Source of the DNA: Persicitalea sp963803495
GTDB taxonomy: Bacteria; Bacteroidota; Bacteroidia; Cytophagales; Spirosomataceae
DNA: 64,000 nucleotides
NCBI GenBank assembly: GCA_963803495.1
Contig: CAWDMP010000002.1
Location: 930,001 to 994,000 of the forward strand
Direction: 5' to 3'
The stretch's first letter is position 1, and the number at the start of each line of letters is the position of its first letter. Below the pieces are notes generated by a model. It was not told the origin of the DNA, did no database searches, and saw only the letters and a program-made list of their open reading frames with translations. Made by a program: the position numbers and the translations under genes. Shown here in pieces: positions 1-11,059 of this stretch.

Positions 1-1453
1 GTCGTCGGCTCGACCCAAAACCAGATCAGGACGCAAATTTTTACCGAGACGGTTCTGATGAATCTGGCTGCAGGTACTTTGGCTGTGGTATTGGTCAGCA
101 TTGCCCGACCGTTTTTTATCGACGTCACCGGACTGCCCGAAGGCTTTGTCGTGTTTGGCGATTTGTTTTTCTGGCAAACGCTGCTCGGATTTTTGCTGTT
201 GAGTATCGTCGTGTCGGGGCTGTATCCGGCCTTCGTGCTGTCGGCTTACGATCCGGTGAAGGTACTCAAAGGCAGTTTTTCTCGCTCAGATCAGGGCGTT
301 CTTTTGCGAAAATCGCTGGTCGTTTTTCAATTCACGATCACCATTATTTTGCTGGTACAGACCTTCGCCGTCTTTCGGCAGGTCAGATTTCTTGCGGGAG
401 CAAAATCTGGGCGTGGAAATCGACCGCACCATCGTGGTGAAAGCCCCAGTGGGTGGGGAAGGAGATTATGGTACTTTCCAGCAGGCGCTACTGGGGCAGT
501 CGCAGATAGAAGCGGTGTCGCTTTCCGGCACGGTGCCGGGCATGGGATCGACGCAGATGAGTACGACGACGGGAATCAACTTGTCGGATGCCATTGAAAA
601 GAATTCCAATAACTTTTACATCACCAGTATCGATACTTCTTTTGTAGACCTGATGGACATCAAGCTACTGGCGGGTTCTAATTTCGATGCTCACTTCCAG
701 GTCCGTTTTTTTCTGAATCGACCAAACGGGATGAATTGCTGGTCAACGAAGAAGCCCTCCGTCTCTGGGGAATTGCAACACCGCAGAAGCGGTCGGTCGG
801 GAAGCTGAGTTTTTGGGGCAGACAATGGACGATCCAAGGCGTCCTCAAAAACTACCACTACGAATCACCCAAGGCAGCTTATATTCCCATCATTCATGGC
901 TATTCCTCCAATTTTGACGCCTTTGCCAGCGTCAAGTTCACGGGGGGCAATTCCAGCGACCAACTCGCTACTTTGGAGAAAGGTTTATAAGGCTAATTTC
1001 CCCTATTCGCCGTTCAGCTACTTTTTTCTGGATAGCGAGTACGACAAGCAGTACAAAGCCGACGACCGCTTCCAAACCGTCTTCGGCGTCTTGACCGGTT
1101 TCGCGATTCTTATTTCCTGCCTGGGTTTGTTTGGCCTGGCCACCTTCACCGTCGCCAAGCGCACCAAGGAAATCGGTATCCGTAAAGTGATCGGGGCAAG
1201 TACCACGAATCTGATGGTTTTGCTGTCGAAGGATTTTGTAAAAACCGTGCTGATCGCAGTCGCCATCGGAATTCCGATCACCTACTTTTTGGTACAGAAT
1301 TGGCTGGCGAGTTATGCCTCGCGCATTGAGCTAAGCTGGTGGCTCTTCGCTGCCCCCGCCGCGCTGGTACTTTTGCTGGTACTTATTTCGATTAGTGGAA
1401 AAACGATTGCAACCGCCTTAGCGAATCCGGTGGATTCGCTAAGGAGCGAATAA
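1..1453 (+). CDS. FtsX/MacB-type ABC permease, C-terminal part, frameshifted
   Basis: The gene enters from the left edge and codes for the second half of an ~800-residue permease. It shows membrane segments, a run ending in FRQVRFL, a periplasmic domain (VEIDRTIVVKAP...), then the C-terminal FtsX domain with SCLGLFGLATFTVAKRTKEIGIRK and the terminal NPVDSLRSE seen in every permease of this window. The frame breaks three times by one base: near 390 (FRQVRFL to REQNLG), in a run of seven T near 709, and near 980 (LEK to VYKANFPYSPF). Sequence on either side of each break matches family sequence, so base-calling errors are likelier than true decay. The KEIGIRK stretch lies where FtsX-family permeases contact their ATPase. 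No start, ATPase or regulatory site is visible because the 5' end lies outside the window. Confidence 0.85.
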
Positions 1454-1514
1454 GGGTAATAAATCGCTCATTCTGCCTTAGTATTTTTGACAAACCATCC
1501 TGTCAAAAATATTC

Positions 1515-2189
1515 ATGTGCTCAATCGTCCTCGTCCAACTCCCAAAGTACCGCCGACTACTTGCTTTGTCGAGTCTGTTACTTGCCCTTTTTTGCTTACC
1601 ACTTCACGCCCAAATTACGCCTAAGACCGTATCGCTTTTCGACGGCAAAACCCTCAAAGGCTGGAAGACGGCCAACCCTGACTATCAATCCTGGTGGTCG
1701 GTAGCGGATAGTACCATCCGCAGCGGCGACGGAGTCAAGAAGATTCCTGCCAATACCTACCTCCATACAACCAAAGAATACGGCGACTTCGAGTTTCGCT
1801 GTCTCTTCCGGCTCACGGGTGACCCGGCTACGGGACTAATCAACAGCGGCATTCAGTACCGCTCTTTCGTAAAAGCCGACAAAATGATCGGCTACCAGGC
1901 CGACATCGGCGATGGCTACTGGGGCGACCTGTACGACGAACACCGCCGCGCCAAGCTGGTGGGCGGCGATCTGAGTATCCTGCGGCACGTATTACGCCCA
2001 GGCGAGTGGAACAGCTACATCATTCGCTGCCGGGGCAATCATCACGAGCTTTATATCAATGGTGTAAAGACCGCGGACTACGTGGAAAAGGACACGACCA
2101 TTCCCGCCAAAGGCGTGATCGCCGTGCAGATTCACAGCGGTGGCGCGGGACAAGTCGAGTTCCGGGATTTGACCATTACCGAGTTTTAA
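1515..2189 (+). CDS. DUF1080 (3-keto-disaccharide hydrolase family) secreted protein
   Basis: This 224-residue protein has an N-terminal export signal (LLALSSLLLALFCLPLHAQ) followed by one DUF1080 domain. Recognisable parts are SLFDGKTLKGW near residue 40, the GDFEFRCLFRL strand, the NSGIQYRS segment, and a C-terminal GQVEFRDLTITEF strand typical of this concanavalin-like fold. Pfam names the family 3-keto-disaccharide hydrolase; members act on oxidised sugars or bind carbohydrate in the periplasm. The exact substrate cannot be read from sequence. Its stop is three bases before the next gene, the large heme-binding protein, so the two are probably co-transcribed and cooperate in periplasmic sugar oxidation and breakdown. 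Confidence 0.85.
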   Translation: MCSIVLVQLPKYRRLLALSSLLLALFCLPLHAQITPKTVSLFDGKTLKGWKTANPDYQSWWSVADSTIRSGDGVKKIPANTYLHTTKEYGDFEFRCLFRLTGDPATGLINSGIQYRSFVKADKMIGYQADIGDGYWGDLYDEHRRAKLVGGDLSILRHVLRPGEWNSYIIRCRGNHHELYINGVKTADYVEKDTTIPAKGVIAVQIHSGGAGQVEFRDLTITEF

Positions 2190-2192
2190 AAC

Positions 2193-5100
2193 ATGATTTC
2201 GAAAAATTCTAAAACTACCCACAGCAGACGGGCGAAGTACCTGGCGGGCGCACTCGCTAGTCTGATCCTGATGGCCGCGCAACCCGCCATCGCCCAGAAG
2301 AAAACCCAGTCTGCCCGCACGGATGTTTACTCGGCGCAGGAGGAACTGGCGGGCTTCAAACTAGCCGAGGGCTTTGTCATCGAGCTGGTGGCCAGCCAGG
2401 AAGACGGCGTCGTCAACCCAATCGACCTCACCTTCGACGATGCGGGCAGGCTATGGACGCAAACCGCCCGCATGTACCCCCTTGATCCGGTCGCTGATAT
2501 TAAATGGAATGAGTTGATCAAGCTCATGGACGATCCCGAAGCCCGCGGAAGACATCCCGCCTTCAAGCGAATTCGTCGACCTATATCAGGGAAAAACGAA
2601 AGGGACGGACAAAATCCTGATTCTCTCCGACCTCTATGGCAACCAAAAGCCCAAAACTACCATCTGGGCCGACGGACTGGCGATACCGATGAGCGTATTA
2701 CCCTATAAGGATGGCGCTTACGTGATGCAGGGTTCCGAACTTTTCTTCTTGCATGATAAGGATAAAAACGGTCTTTCCGACGAGCGTACGCCACTTTTCA
2801 CGGGCTTCGGCTACACCGATACCCACACAATGGGCCACGTGCTGACGCGCGCGCCCGGTGATTGGGTGCACTTCAGTCAGGGCGCCTTGAACAAAGGCGA
2901 GGTCGTTTCACTCAAAAGCGGGCAGAAAGTAAAACTCGATTACAGTAAAATCGCCCGGTTTTCGCTGGATGCTAACAAGATGGAACTGGTCAGTTCGGGC
3001 CTCAACAACATTTGGGGCTTCCAGCTACGCGGTAACGGGCAATGGTACGGCTCCGAAGCCAACGACCTGGGTTACTCGGTGGCTCCAATGGAACCCGGTA
3101 CGGGCTTTCCGGGCATCGGCAATGATCGTTTGCGGCCCTATCAGCCCTTCGTGCCGCTGCTGCACGAGTTTCGGGTGGGCGGTACCGGCATCTCAGGCCT
3201 GGCCTTCGCCGACGACGCGGCGGGTACTTTTCCAGCTGAATTCCAGGATGTCGCTTTCCTGGCTAACCCAATCACCAGCTCTATCAACGCAGTGCGCATC
3301 GTGCGGGAGGCCGATGGCAGTGTAACGGCCCAGCACCTGCCCGACCTGCTGACTTCGGAAGACGACTGGTTTCGCCCCGTCAATATGGAGTTCGGCCCCG
3401 ACGGCTGTCTGTACATCGCCGACTGGTACAACAAGATCGTTTCGCACAACGAACTACCCACCACCCACCCCGACCGCGATAAAGAAAATGGGCGCATCTG
3501 GCGCATCCGGCACGTGAGCCAGCAACCGCGTGAAGTACCTGATTTTTATAAAATAAATACTGCCGACCTACCCAGCTACCTCGCGTCGCCCTCGCTCTGG
3601 GCCAAGCGGGCCGCCTGGCACCAGATTTCTGACCGCTCGTCGGCCGAAACGAAAAGTCTGGCCCCCGCCCTGATTGCGCTTCGCGACCGACGCGGCCCAA
3701 ACCGAAACTACCCGCATCCACGCGCTGTGGAGTCTGGAAGGAATAAACCATTATGATGCTGACCTGCTCGTCTCGCTACTGACCTCACCACTGCCCGACT
3801 TGCGTCGAGAAGCCGTGCGTTCGCTGTCCAGTTTTTCGCTGACTTCGGCGCAGATAGCTGGTTTATTGCAGCACTTAGTCGAGGATAAAGACGCAATGGT
3901 GCGGTCGCAGGTACTTCGCACCTTGGGCGAAAGTCCGCAGGCTGATCCGCTAACCTTGGAACTGCTGGTGCGGGCAGCGAAGCCCGAATTGGACGGCGAT
4001 GGTATGGGTGGCGCTTACGAGCGGAAATTCGAGCGGTATCTGGCCCGCCGGGCTTTGGAAAAGTACCCCAATGTCTTGCAAGATTTCCTGCAAAGTACCC
4101 GCGCCGACAAACTACCCGCCGTCAATCGGTTGTGGGCGATCGAGGTCTTGCCAAAAAAACAAAAAGAGGCGCTCTTCCTGACGCTTTGGCCCCAGGCAAA
4201 ACTCACCACGCTGGACGAAACTACTTTCGTCAGCATGGCGGATATGCTGGACAACCGAAAGATTTATGATCTGATACAACCCACGCTGCATCAATCTGTC
4301 CAGGCCAAAACGTACGTCAGCTACGCCTTGCGCAACGAATCCCGGCTACAAACTGCCGATTTCCAAAAAATGATTACCGAACCCGTACTTTCACTTTTCG
4401 ACAGTGAAGATCCGGCGGATATAGACTTGGCGCTGGATGCCGTCGGACGGTTCAAAACGGCCGGGGCAAGAGAGAAGGTAGTGTCTATTTTAGATCAGCA
4501 GAAACCGGAAACTACCGTTATGCTGGCCTTGAAGGCTTTGGAAACTGAGAACAACAATCAGGAAATATTTGCCCGAACGGTGGAGGATAGTAAGCTGGGA
4601 TTCGATACGCGATCCTTTGCGCTTGACAAACTGGTAAAGACAGATTCTGCCGCCGGGCAGAAGGCGCTATCGACCTGGATACCCCAACTGGCCGACGCCG
4701 AGAAAGCAAAAGTAGCCGGAACGCTTTCGGCTTCGCAGCGGGGCGCGGCCATTGTGCTGGACGTGTACGGGAAGAAGCCCGCTCACATGGCGGTACTTTC
4801 GCCCGCTGTGGCCGAGCGACTGGCTGCTCAGGGGCAAGACGCCGGCCGAAGCCAGGCGATGCGGGCCGATGCCAAAAAGAAGGAGGTAGCAAAAAGAGAA
4901 GAGGTAAAAGCCAAGATCAAGAAGTACAGTACTTTGGCCGCCAAAAACTCGGGTGATTCCGCCGAAGGCAAACTACTTTTTCAGACCTGTCTGCTCTGTC
5001 ACCAGGTGGGTAACGACGGGCAAAACATCGCCCCGGCCCTCGACGGCTCTGCTTCGCGCGAAACCCAGGCGCTCCTCACCGCGATTCTCGACCCCGATGC

Positions 5101-5356
5101 CGCCGTCGAATCAGGCTACGCGGTGTATCGCGTCGAGAAGAAAGACGGTAGCGTGGTTGAGGGGTACTTGGTAGGCAAGGAGAGCGGCGGCACTACGCTT
5201 GCTTTCATGGGGGGTAGTAAAATGTATATCAAAGCCGCCGAAATCAAGAGCCAATCTTTCCTCCCCAATCGCTCTTTCATGGCCAAGGGCCTTATCGACC
5301 AGTACAGCGACAAACAGGTGGCCGACCTGCTTTCTTACATCCAAACGTTGAAGTAG
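2193..5356 (+). CDS. PVC-type propeller/HEAT/cytochrome c protein, frameshifted twice
   Basis: A secreted protein of about 1050 residues. An N-terminal signal peptide (LAGALASLILMAAQPAIAQ) is followed by a propeller of the membrane-bound dehydrogenase type (FVIELVASQEDGVVNPIDLTF, NPITSSINAVRI, GPDGCLYIADWYNKIVSHNE), then HEAT-like helical repeats, then a C-terminal heme domain with the CLLCH (CxxCH) motif near 4990-5005 and a downstream putative heme-binding domain ending in LLSYIQTLK. The frame breaks near 2567 (one extra base; reading continues as EFVDLYQGKTKG) and near 3680 (continues as ATDAAQTETTRIHALW). Protein sequence is continuous across both, so these look like sequence errors. The role is inferred as periplasmic electron transfer in sugar oxidation. 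It is a paralogue of the gene at 7520-10389. Confidence 0.82.
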
Positions 5357-5371
5357 TTTTTACGAAGACTT

Positions 5372-5863
5372 TTACTCGAAAATCTTACCCAAATCTACCT
5401 CGATATCGACAACTGAGTCTTTCAGTGTTTCGTCATCGCGAAAAAACTCGTAGTGGTCGGGAGAAGAATAAACTGCCACAGCCCGCATAGCAGGATAGAC
5501 AATCCAGGAAGTTTTTGCGCCAAATTCCAGGTACTTGTAAGCTTTTAAAATCATCTCCTCGTTGGACTGGGAAGGCGATTGAATCTCGATAGTAACCAAA
5601 GGTGGTTCGGTCTGCTTAGCGGTTTCACTAACCAAATTCATTTTTCGCTTTGGATAGATCACGATGTCCGGGGTTGAGCCAGTTGGAAGTGTCTCCAGTG
5701 CTACTTCACTGGCAATGCTGTAAAGTGTGCCGTACTTTATGGCTAATTGTACGATGAGATTGGCTTGAATTAGGCCATGGGTAAGGTTGGGCATGGGCTT
5801 ATTTCGTTCGATCTCGTAGGGCGACAACTCTTTTTCGACCAGGGTTGCAGTTAGTGTTTCCAT
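5372..5863 (-). CDS. Uma2 family PD-(D/E)XK nuclease-like protein
   Basis: About 163 residues from the ATG at 5863 (METLTATLVEKELSPYEIERNKPMP). The longer frame would need a TTG start and has no support. Uma2 (DUF820) hallmarks are the PDIVIYP strand and the VTIEIQSPSQS strand, which carry acidic residues of a restriction-endonuclease-like fold, and the WIVYPAMRAVAVY strand. The biological role of Uma2 proteins is not established. The N-terminal half (YEIERNKPMP.L.H...Q) matches the Uma2 gene at 55731-56225, so they are paralogues. It converges with the heme-protein gene, with 15 bp between the stops. Confidence 0.82.
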   Translation of the reverse strand: METLTATLVEKELSPYEIERNKPMPNLTHGLIQANLIVQLAIKYGTLYSIASEVALETLPTGSTPDIVIYPKRKMNLVSETAKQTEPPLVTIEIQSPSQSNEEMILKAYKYLEFGAKTSWIVYPAMRAVAVYSSPDHYEFFRDDETLKDSVVDIEVDLGKIFE

Positions 5864-5882
5864 GATTTTCAAGATTTTTTTT

Positions 5883-5890
5883 CAAAGATA
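5883..5890 (-). promoter_or_regulatory. Bacteroidota-type -7 box for the Uma2 gene
   Basis: On the minus strand this reads TATCTTTG, an exact match to TAnnTTTG, 20 bases before the Uma2 ATG at 5863. A -33 element is not clear. Confidence 0.5.
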
Positions 5891-5975
5891 ACAAATCCAG
5901 CAACTTTTGTCGGCAGACCAGCACAATAGATTTCTCGACTTAGTCTCTTATAAGAGAAGAACTTGAACCCAACTT

Positions 5976-6842
5976 ATGACTATCCCACTAAATCGCCGCG
6001 ATGCCCTCAAAACTACCGCCCTCCTGCTGGGCGCGGGCCTCACCGGCACCCTGCATGCCCGCGCCAAACCTCGTTTCCATCTAGGCGCCTGCGATTGGTC
6101 CATCGGACCGAAGCTCAGTCCCGGCACTTTCGATATTGCCAAAACCATCGGTCTGCAAGGATTGCAGGTCAGCTACAACACCAAAGAAGACGAGGCCGGG
6201 CTGTCCGTTCCGGCGACGCTGCAAGGCGTCAAAGACGCGGCGAAACGAACGGGTGTAAGCGTTTCCAGCGTCGCCATCGGCGAGTTGAACCGCGTCCCCT
6301 ACAAATCGGAGCCGATTACCGAGGAATGGGTTTGGAACAGCGTGGATGCCGCCAAGGCGTTGGGCGTGAACGTGATTCTGCTGGCGTTTTTTGGCAACGG
6401 TGAATTGCGCGACGACCCGAAGGGGCAGAAGATGGTGATCGAACGACTCAAAAAAGTCGCCCCCCACGCCGAGAAGCAGGGTATCACGCTGGGTATCGAG
6501 TCATACCTAAGCGCGCGCGACCACCTGCAAATCATCGACGCCGTGGGTTCCAAGGCCGTGAAGGTCTACTATGATTCGCGCAATTCCGCCGACGCGGGTC
6601 ACGATATTTACGAGGAAATTCCTTTTCTGGGCCACGATATGATCTGCGAACTTCACATGAAGGAAAACGGCTTTCGGCTCGGCGAGGGTACCATCGACTG
6701 GCCGCGCGTGGCGACTTTGCTCAAAAAAATCGACTACCAGGGCTGGATGCAAATCGAAGGCGCCACGCCCAAAGGCGCCGACCCGGTCGAAACTTATCAG
6801 TACAATCGCCGTTATCTGGAAAGGCTGTTTGATTTTGCGTAA
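5976..6842 (+). CDS. Sugar phosphate isomerase/epimerase-like TIM-barrel protein, Tat-exported
   Basis: A 288-residue protein of the xylose-isomerase-like TIM-barrel superfamily (AP endonuclease 2 fold). The N-terminus NRRDALKTTALLLGAGLTG has twin arginines followed by a hydrophobic stretch, a Tat signal, so the enzyme is probably folded with its metal before export. Metal-site candidates are the Glu in TLGIES, the His and Glu in ICELHMKENG, and the Glu in GWMQIEGATP near the C-terminus. The substrate is unknown. Its neighbours, a DUF1080 protein and two cytochrome-bearing dehydrogenase-like proteins, suggest work on oxidised sugars in the periplasm. The ATG at 5976 is preceded by an A-rich leader. 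Confidence 0.8.
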   Translation: MTIPLNRRDALKTTALLLGAGLTGTLHARAKPRFHLGACDWSIGPKLSPGTFDIAKTIGLQGLQVSYNTKEDEAGLSVPATLQGVKDAAKRTGVSVSSVAIGELNRVPYKSEPITEEWVWNSVDAAKALGVNVILLAFFGNGELRDDPKGQKMVIERLKKVAPHAEKQGITLGIESYLSARDHLQIIDAVGSKAVKVYYDSRNSADAGHDIYEEIPFLGHDMICELHMKENGFRLGEGTIDWPRVATLLKKIDYQGWMQIEGATPKGADPVETYQYNRRYLERLFDFA

Positions 6843-6946
6843 AGCGCTGGGTGATTGTATTTTTTTAAAAAACATTACCCATGTCTTTGCTTCCACAGAG
6901 CACAGCCTGTCAGTGGCAAGTATAGTCCATCGTTAGATGATGTATC

Positions 6947-7492
6947 ATGAACAGAAAGTTGATCTTATACATAGCCATGAGTCTCGACGGGTACATCGCC
7001 AAGAAAGACGACAACCTTGATTTCCTGTCTATTGTCGAAACGAAAAATGAAGACTATGGCTACGCCGATTTTTTACAAACCATAGATACCGTGATTTGGG
7101 GGCGTAAGACCTTCGATAAGGTTGTATCGTTTGGCGAAGGTGTTCCTCATAAAGACAAGCAAGTATTTGTGATTTCCAGGTCAAAAGAAGGAAAAGCATC
7201 ACACGCCGAGTACTCCGACAATGTAGTTGACCTGGTCAAATCCCTGAAACAGAAGGAAGGGAAAAATATTTACTGTGACGGTGGCGCGGAGATTGTGCAT
7301 GAGCTATTGAACAACGGTCTTATCGATCGAATAATCGTGAGCGTTATTCCTCATCTGCTGGGTGACGGCATCCGGTTGTTTCGTGGGAACGGTATCGAGC
7401 AACCACTCAAATTCAAAAGAAGCGTAAGTCATCCTTCGGGACTAGTCCAGCTTTGGTACGAAGCCACCGAAAACGATAGGGTCGAAATATAA
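6947..7492 (+). CDS. Dihydrofolate reductase family (RibD C-terminal domain) protein
   Basis: 181 residues, starting MNRKLILYIAMSLDGYIAKK. The MSLDGYIA motif, the VIWGRKTFDKV strand-helix, the GGAEIVHELLNNGLIDR motif and the PHLLGDGIRLF loop are the standard signature of the RibD_C/DHFR fold that binds NADPH. Proteins of this subgroup are reductases of unknown substrate and are not the housekeeping FolA. It stands alone between the isomerase-like gene and the second heme-binding gene, and no regulatory site is obvious. Confidence 0.85.
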   Translation: MNRKLILYIAMSLDGYIAKKDDNLDFLSIVETKNEDYGYADFLQTIDTVIWGRKTFDKVVSFGEGVPHKDKQVFVISRSKEGKASHAEYSDNVVDLVKSLKQKEGKNIYCDGGAEIVHELLNNGLIDRIIVSVIPHLLGDGIRLFRGNGIEQPLKFKRSVSHPSGLVQLWYEATENDRVEI

Positions 7493-7519
7493 TAAATAAG
7501 TACATACAGCTTGCTGATT

Positions 7520-10389
7520 ATGCATAAGATTAAAACCAATCCTTTACCCCGCTACGCTACCACTACCCTTGGCGTTGCCCTAGCTCACCTCCCTCACGGC
7601 GGTCAGCCTCTGGACGCCCACGGACGACAACTCCCGCCTTTATGTCCCCGACGACCTCGAAGCCACGCTTTGGGCGGAGGCCCCGATGTTCTACAATCCT
7701 ACCAACATGGACATCGACGCGCGCGGGCGCGTCTGGATTACGGAGGCGGTAAACTACCGTAGTTTCAAGACTAACCCCGATGAGCGCATCTCGCACGAGC
7801 AAAAGGGCGATCGCGTGATGATTCTCGAAGACCGCGACGGTGACGGCAAGGCCGAAACTTCCAAGATGTACGTGGAAGACACCCTGCTTACCGCCCCGCT
7901 CGGCATCGCCGTGATCGACAACAAGGTGATCGTGTCTTGCGCGCCCAATCTGATCATCTACACCGACCTCGACGGCGACGATAAGCCCGACAAGCGTGAG
8001 GTGTTCCTGACGGGCTTCGGGGGCTTCGACCACGACCACTCGCTGCACTCGCTGGTGACCGGGCCCGACGGCCGCTACTACTTCAACACCGGCAACGCCG
8101 GCCCGCACGTCGTGACCGACAAGAGCGGCTGGACGCTCAACAGCGGTACGCTTTACAATGGCGGTACGCCCTACAACAACAGCAATACGCCCAACCGCAA
8201 GTCGGACGATGGCCGCGTGTGGGTGGGCGGACTGGCCCTGCGCATCAATCCCGATGGCACCGGTTTGAAGGTAGTTGGCCATAATTTCCGCAACAGCTAC
8301 GAGGTATGCCTCGACAGCTACGGCAACATGTGGCAGAACGACAACGACGACCAGGTGGTCACCTGCCGCGTGTCGTTCCTGCCCGAAAACGGCAATGCTG
8401 GATACTTTTCCTCTGACGGTACCCGCTTCTGGCAGGCCGACCGCCGCCCCGGCCAGTCGATGTTCGAAGCGCACTGGCGTCAGGAAGATCCGGGCGTGAT
8501 GCCCGCCGGGGACAACAGCGGTGCGGGCTCGCCGACCGGCATCGTGTTCTACGAAGGCGATGCGCTGGGCGAGCAGTACCGGGGTACCCTGCTGAGCTGC
8601 GAGGCGGGCCGCAATGTCGTGTTCGCTTACCAACCCGAAAAAACGGGGGCGGGTTTTTCTTTGAAAAGACAAGACCTCATCAGTTCTTTCCCTCAGGCCT
8701 CCGAGCGCTACGAGTTTTTTGAACTGGACACCGACACCCGCAAGTGGTTCCGGCCGTCGGACGTATCGGTGGGGCCGGACGGCGCGCTGTACGTGGCCGA
8801 CTGGTACGACCCCATCGTGGGAGGGCACGATATGAAGGACAAAAAAGGCTACGGGCGCATCTACCGCATTACGCCCAAAGGCAAGAAACTCACCGTCCCT
8901 ACCCTCGACCTAAGTACCACGGCGGGCATGATCGACGCCCTGAAAAGCCCGGCGGTGAACGTGCGGGCGCTTGGATTCAATGCTTTGCAGAAAAAAGGGG
9001 ATACAGTACTGAGTGAAGTCAAAAAACTCCTCATCGCCGAGAACCCCTACCACCGAGCGCGGGCCATTTGGCTCATGGCGCAGTTGGGCGAGCAAGGTAA
9101 GGCCGAAGTGATCGGTTTACTGGATTCGCCCGAAGCCGACCAGCGCCTCGTTGCTTTCCGCGCTCTGAAATCGGTGGATGCGGCGGATGGGTACTTGGTC
9201 AAAATGGCCAAAGACCCCGACGCGGCGGTGCGGCGCGAGGTGGGTATCGCCCTGCGCGACAAGCCTTTCGGCGAATCGAAGACAGCCATTGCGCAGCTGA
9301 TAAAAACATACGATGGAAAGGACCCCTGGCTGCTGGAAGCCATCGGCACGGCGGCGGACGGCAAGGAAGACGAAGTATACCAGCTGGTGAAGAATACTTT
9401 TCCGGCTGATCCGGCCACTTGGTCGCCACAACGGGCCAACCTCACTTGGCGACTGCACCCGGCTCAGGCTGCCGACGACCTGAAAGGCGCGGGCGTCGTC
9501 CGCAAAGGTGGATGCCGCTGAGCGTCGCAAGGCCCTGACTGCGCTGGCTTTTATTAACACTAGAAAGGCAGCAGAACATATGCTGGCGCTTACCAAATCG
9601 CCACTTTCCGACGTATCGGCCAACGCCCTGTACTGGGTCAATTTCCGGCAGACCAACGACTGGGTCGATTTGATGGATTGGGAAGTTGCTTCCGCCCAGG
9701 CCATGACACCCGAGTACAAGCGGATGCTGGAATTGAAGGAGATCGTCCGGGGCAAATCAGCCACCGAGACACAAAAGATCGAAGCCGCCCGGAAAATGGC
9801 CGATGACGCCAGCGGTGGTAATATGCTCATCGACATGAAATCACAAGGGCAACTACCCGGCAAAGTATCCGAGGCGGTGAGCGAGCAATTGTTCAGGAAT
9901 CCCGACCAGAATGTGCGGGTACTGGCCAGCCAGTTTTTTCCCCGCGCCGGGAAGGTCCTTCGGGTCGATTTTGCGGCCCGCATGAAAGCCAATCCCAAGC
10001 AAGGGAAAACGGTCTTTACCAATAATTGCGCCTCCTGCCACCGCCACGGGGAAGACGGCGCCGACATCGGCCCCGACCTGACGATGATTCACCAAAAATT
10101 TGACAAGGTGACGCTGCTCGACGCCATCGGGAACCCCTCGGCCAGCATCGTCTTCGGCTACGAGGCTTATACTATCACGACCAAAAAAGGCGATAGCTAC
10201 TTCGGCTTCCTGCTCAGCGACGGCCCGACGGTCGTCCTCAAAGATGCCACCGGCCAGCAGCACGCCATCAAGGCCGACCAGATCAAAACCCGCGAAAAAC
10301 TCCCTAACTCCCTCATGCCCGACCCCACAGCGATGGGGCTGGACGAGCAGGCGCTGGCGGATTTGTCGGGGTACCTGCTGAGTTTTTGA
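7520..10389 (+). CDS. Second PVC-type propeller/HEAT/cytochrome c protein, frameshifted twice
   Basis: A secreted protein of about 955 residues. The start is the ATG at 7520 (MHKIKTNPLPRYATTTLGVALA). A one-base loss near 7585 shifts the frame; reading continues as LTSLTAVSLWTPTDDNSRLY, which completes the signal peptide. The propeller covers roughly residues 40-400 (NPTNMDIDARGRVWITEAVNYR, GPDGALYVADWYDPIVGG). HEAT repeats follow, with a second one-base break near 9503 (GVVRK continues as VDAAERRKALTALAF). The C-terminus carries the heme motif CASCH near 10030-10044 and a putative heme-binding domain ending in DLSGYLLSF. It shares its whole layout with 2193-5356. The inferred role is a periplasmic redox protein feeding electrons from sugar oxidation. 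Confidence 0.82.
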
Positions 10390-10423
10390 GATTTGCTAAA
10401 TTGCCTGAAAAAATTGATTTGCT

Positions 10424-10999
10424 ATGGTACTTGAAAACGGATTTCTGATAAAAACGGTGAACGGCATGACGGAGGAAATGTTCTTCGATCTTTGCCAGGC
10501 CAATTCAGAGTTGCGCATGGAGCGCGACCAACACGGAAACATTACAGTTATGTCACCCACGGGAATGAGTACCGGGAATTTCAATGCTGAATTTATATTT
10601 GAGATTCTACTCTGGAATCGCGAGACGCAGTTAGGTTATGTCTTCGATTCTTCCTCAGGCTACACGCTGCCCAACGGAGCTGTGCGCTCGCCGGATGTTT
10701 CCTGGATAGAAGCAAGCCGCTGGGAAAGCATTCCCGAAGCGGACCGTAAAATCTTCACCCACACGTACCCTGACTTTGCCGTTGAAATCCGCTCTGAGAC
10801 TGACCGGATGAAGGATTTGAAAGCCAAAATGGAAGAGTACCGTGATAACGGCTGCCGCTTGGGCTGGCTCATCGACCGCAAAGGCAAAGCTGTGCATATT
10901 TATCGGGCTGATGGTAGTGTCGAAATCACGAAAGGTGAGTCGGTCGAACTATCCGGTGAGGAGGTTTTGCCGGGGTTGGTGGTAGCGTTGAAGTTTTGA
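10424..10999 (+). CDS. Uma2 family PD-(D/E)XK nuclease-like protein
   Basis: 191 residues. The order of elements is typical of Uma2: an N-terminal helix (MTEEMFFDLCQANSELRMERD), VMSPTGMSTGNFNAEF, the RSPDVSWIEASRW strand with the conserved Asp, DFAVEIRSETDRMKDLKAKM with the conserved Glu, then GCRLGWLIDRKGKAVHIY. It belongs to a branch unlike the minus-strand Uma2 genes among the permeases. It starts 34 bp after the heme-protein stop and could be read from the same transcript. Function is unknown. Confidence 0.85.
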   Translation: MVLENGFLIKTVNGMTEEMFFDLCQANSELRMERDQHGNITVMSPTGMSTGNFNAEFIFEILLWNRETQLGYVFDSSSGYTLPNGAVRSPDVSWIEASRWESIPEADRKIFTHTYPDFAVEIRSETDRMKDLKAKMEEYRDNGCRLGWLIDRKGKAVHIYRADGSVEITKGESVELSGEEVLPGLVVALKF

Positions 11000-11059
11000 A
11001 TTACGAAGGCTAGTGAGGAGGGAATTCATACCGAGGGAACCAAGAAAGTTATCACATAA

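Noticed and set aside
7563..8828. A 421-codon minus-strand open frame opposite the second propeller protein
   Set aside because: It is rich in His, Val, Arg and Gly in a pattern typical of the reverse strand of GC-rich coding DNA and has no family features. The plus strand encodes a recognisable propeller.
9117..10067. A 316-codon minus-strand frame opposite the HEAT and heme-binding region
   Set aside because: Frame shadow; the plus-strand protein has the heme motif and continues across the frameshift.
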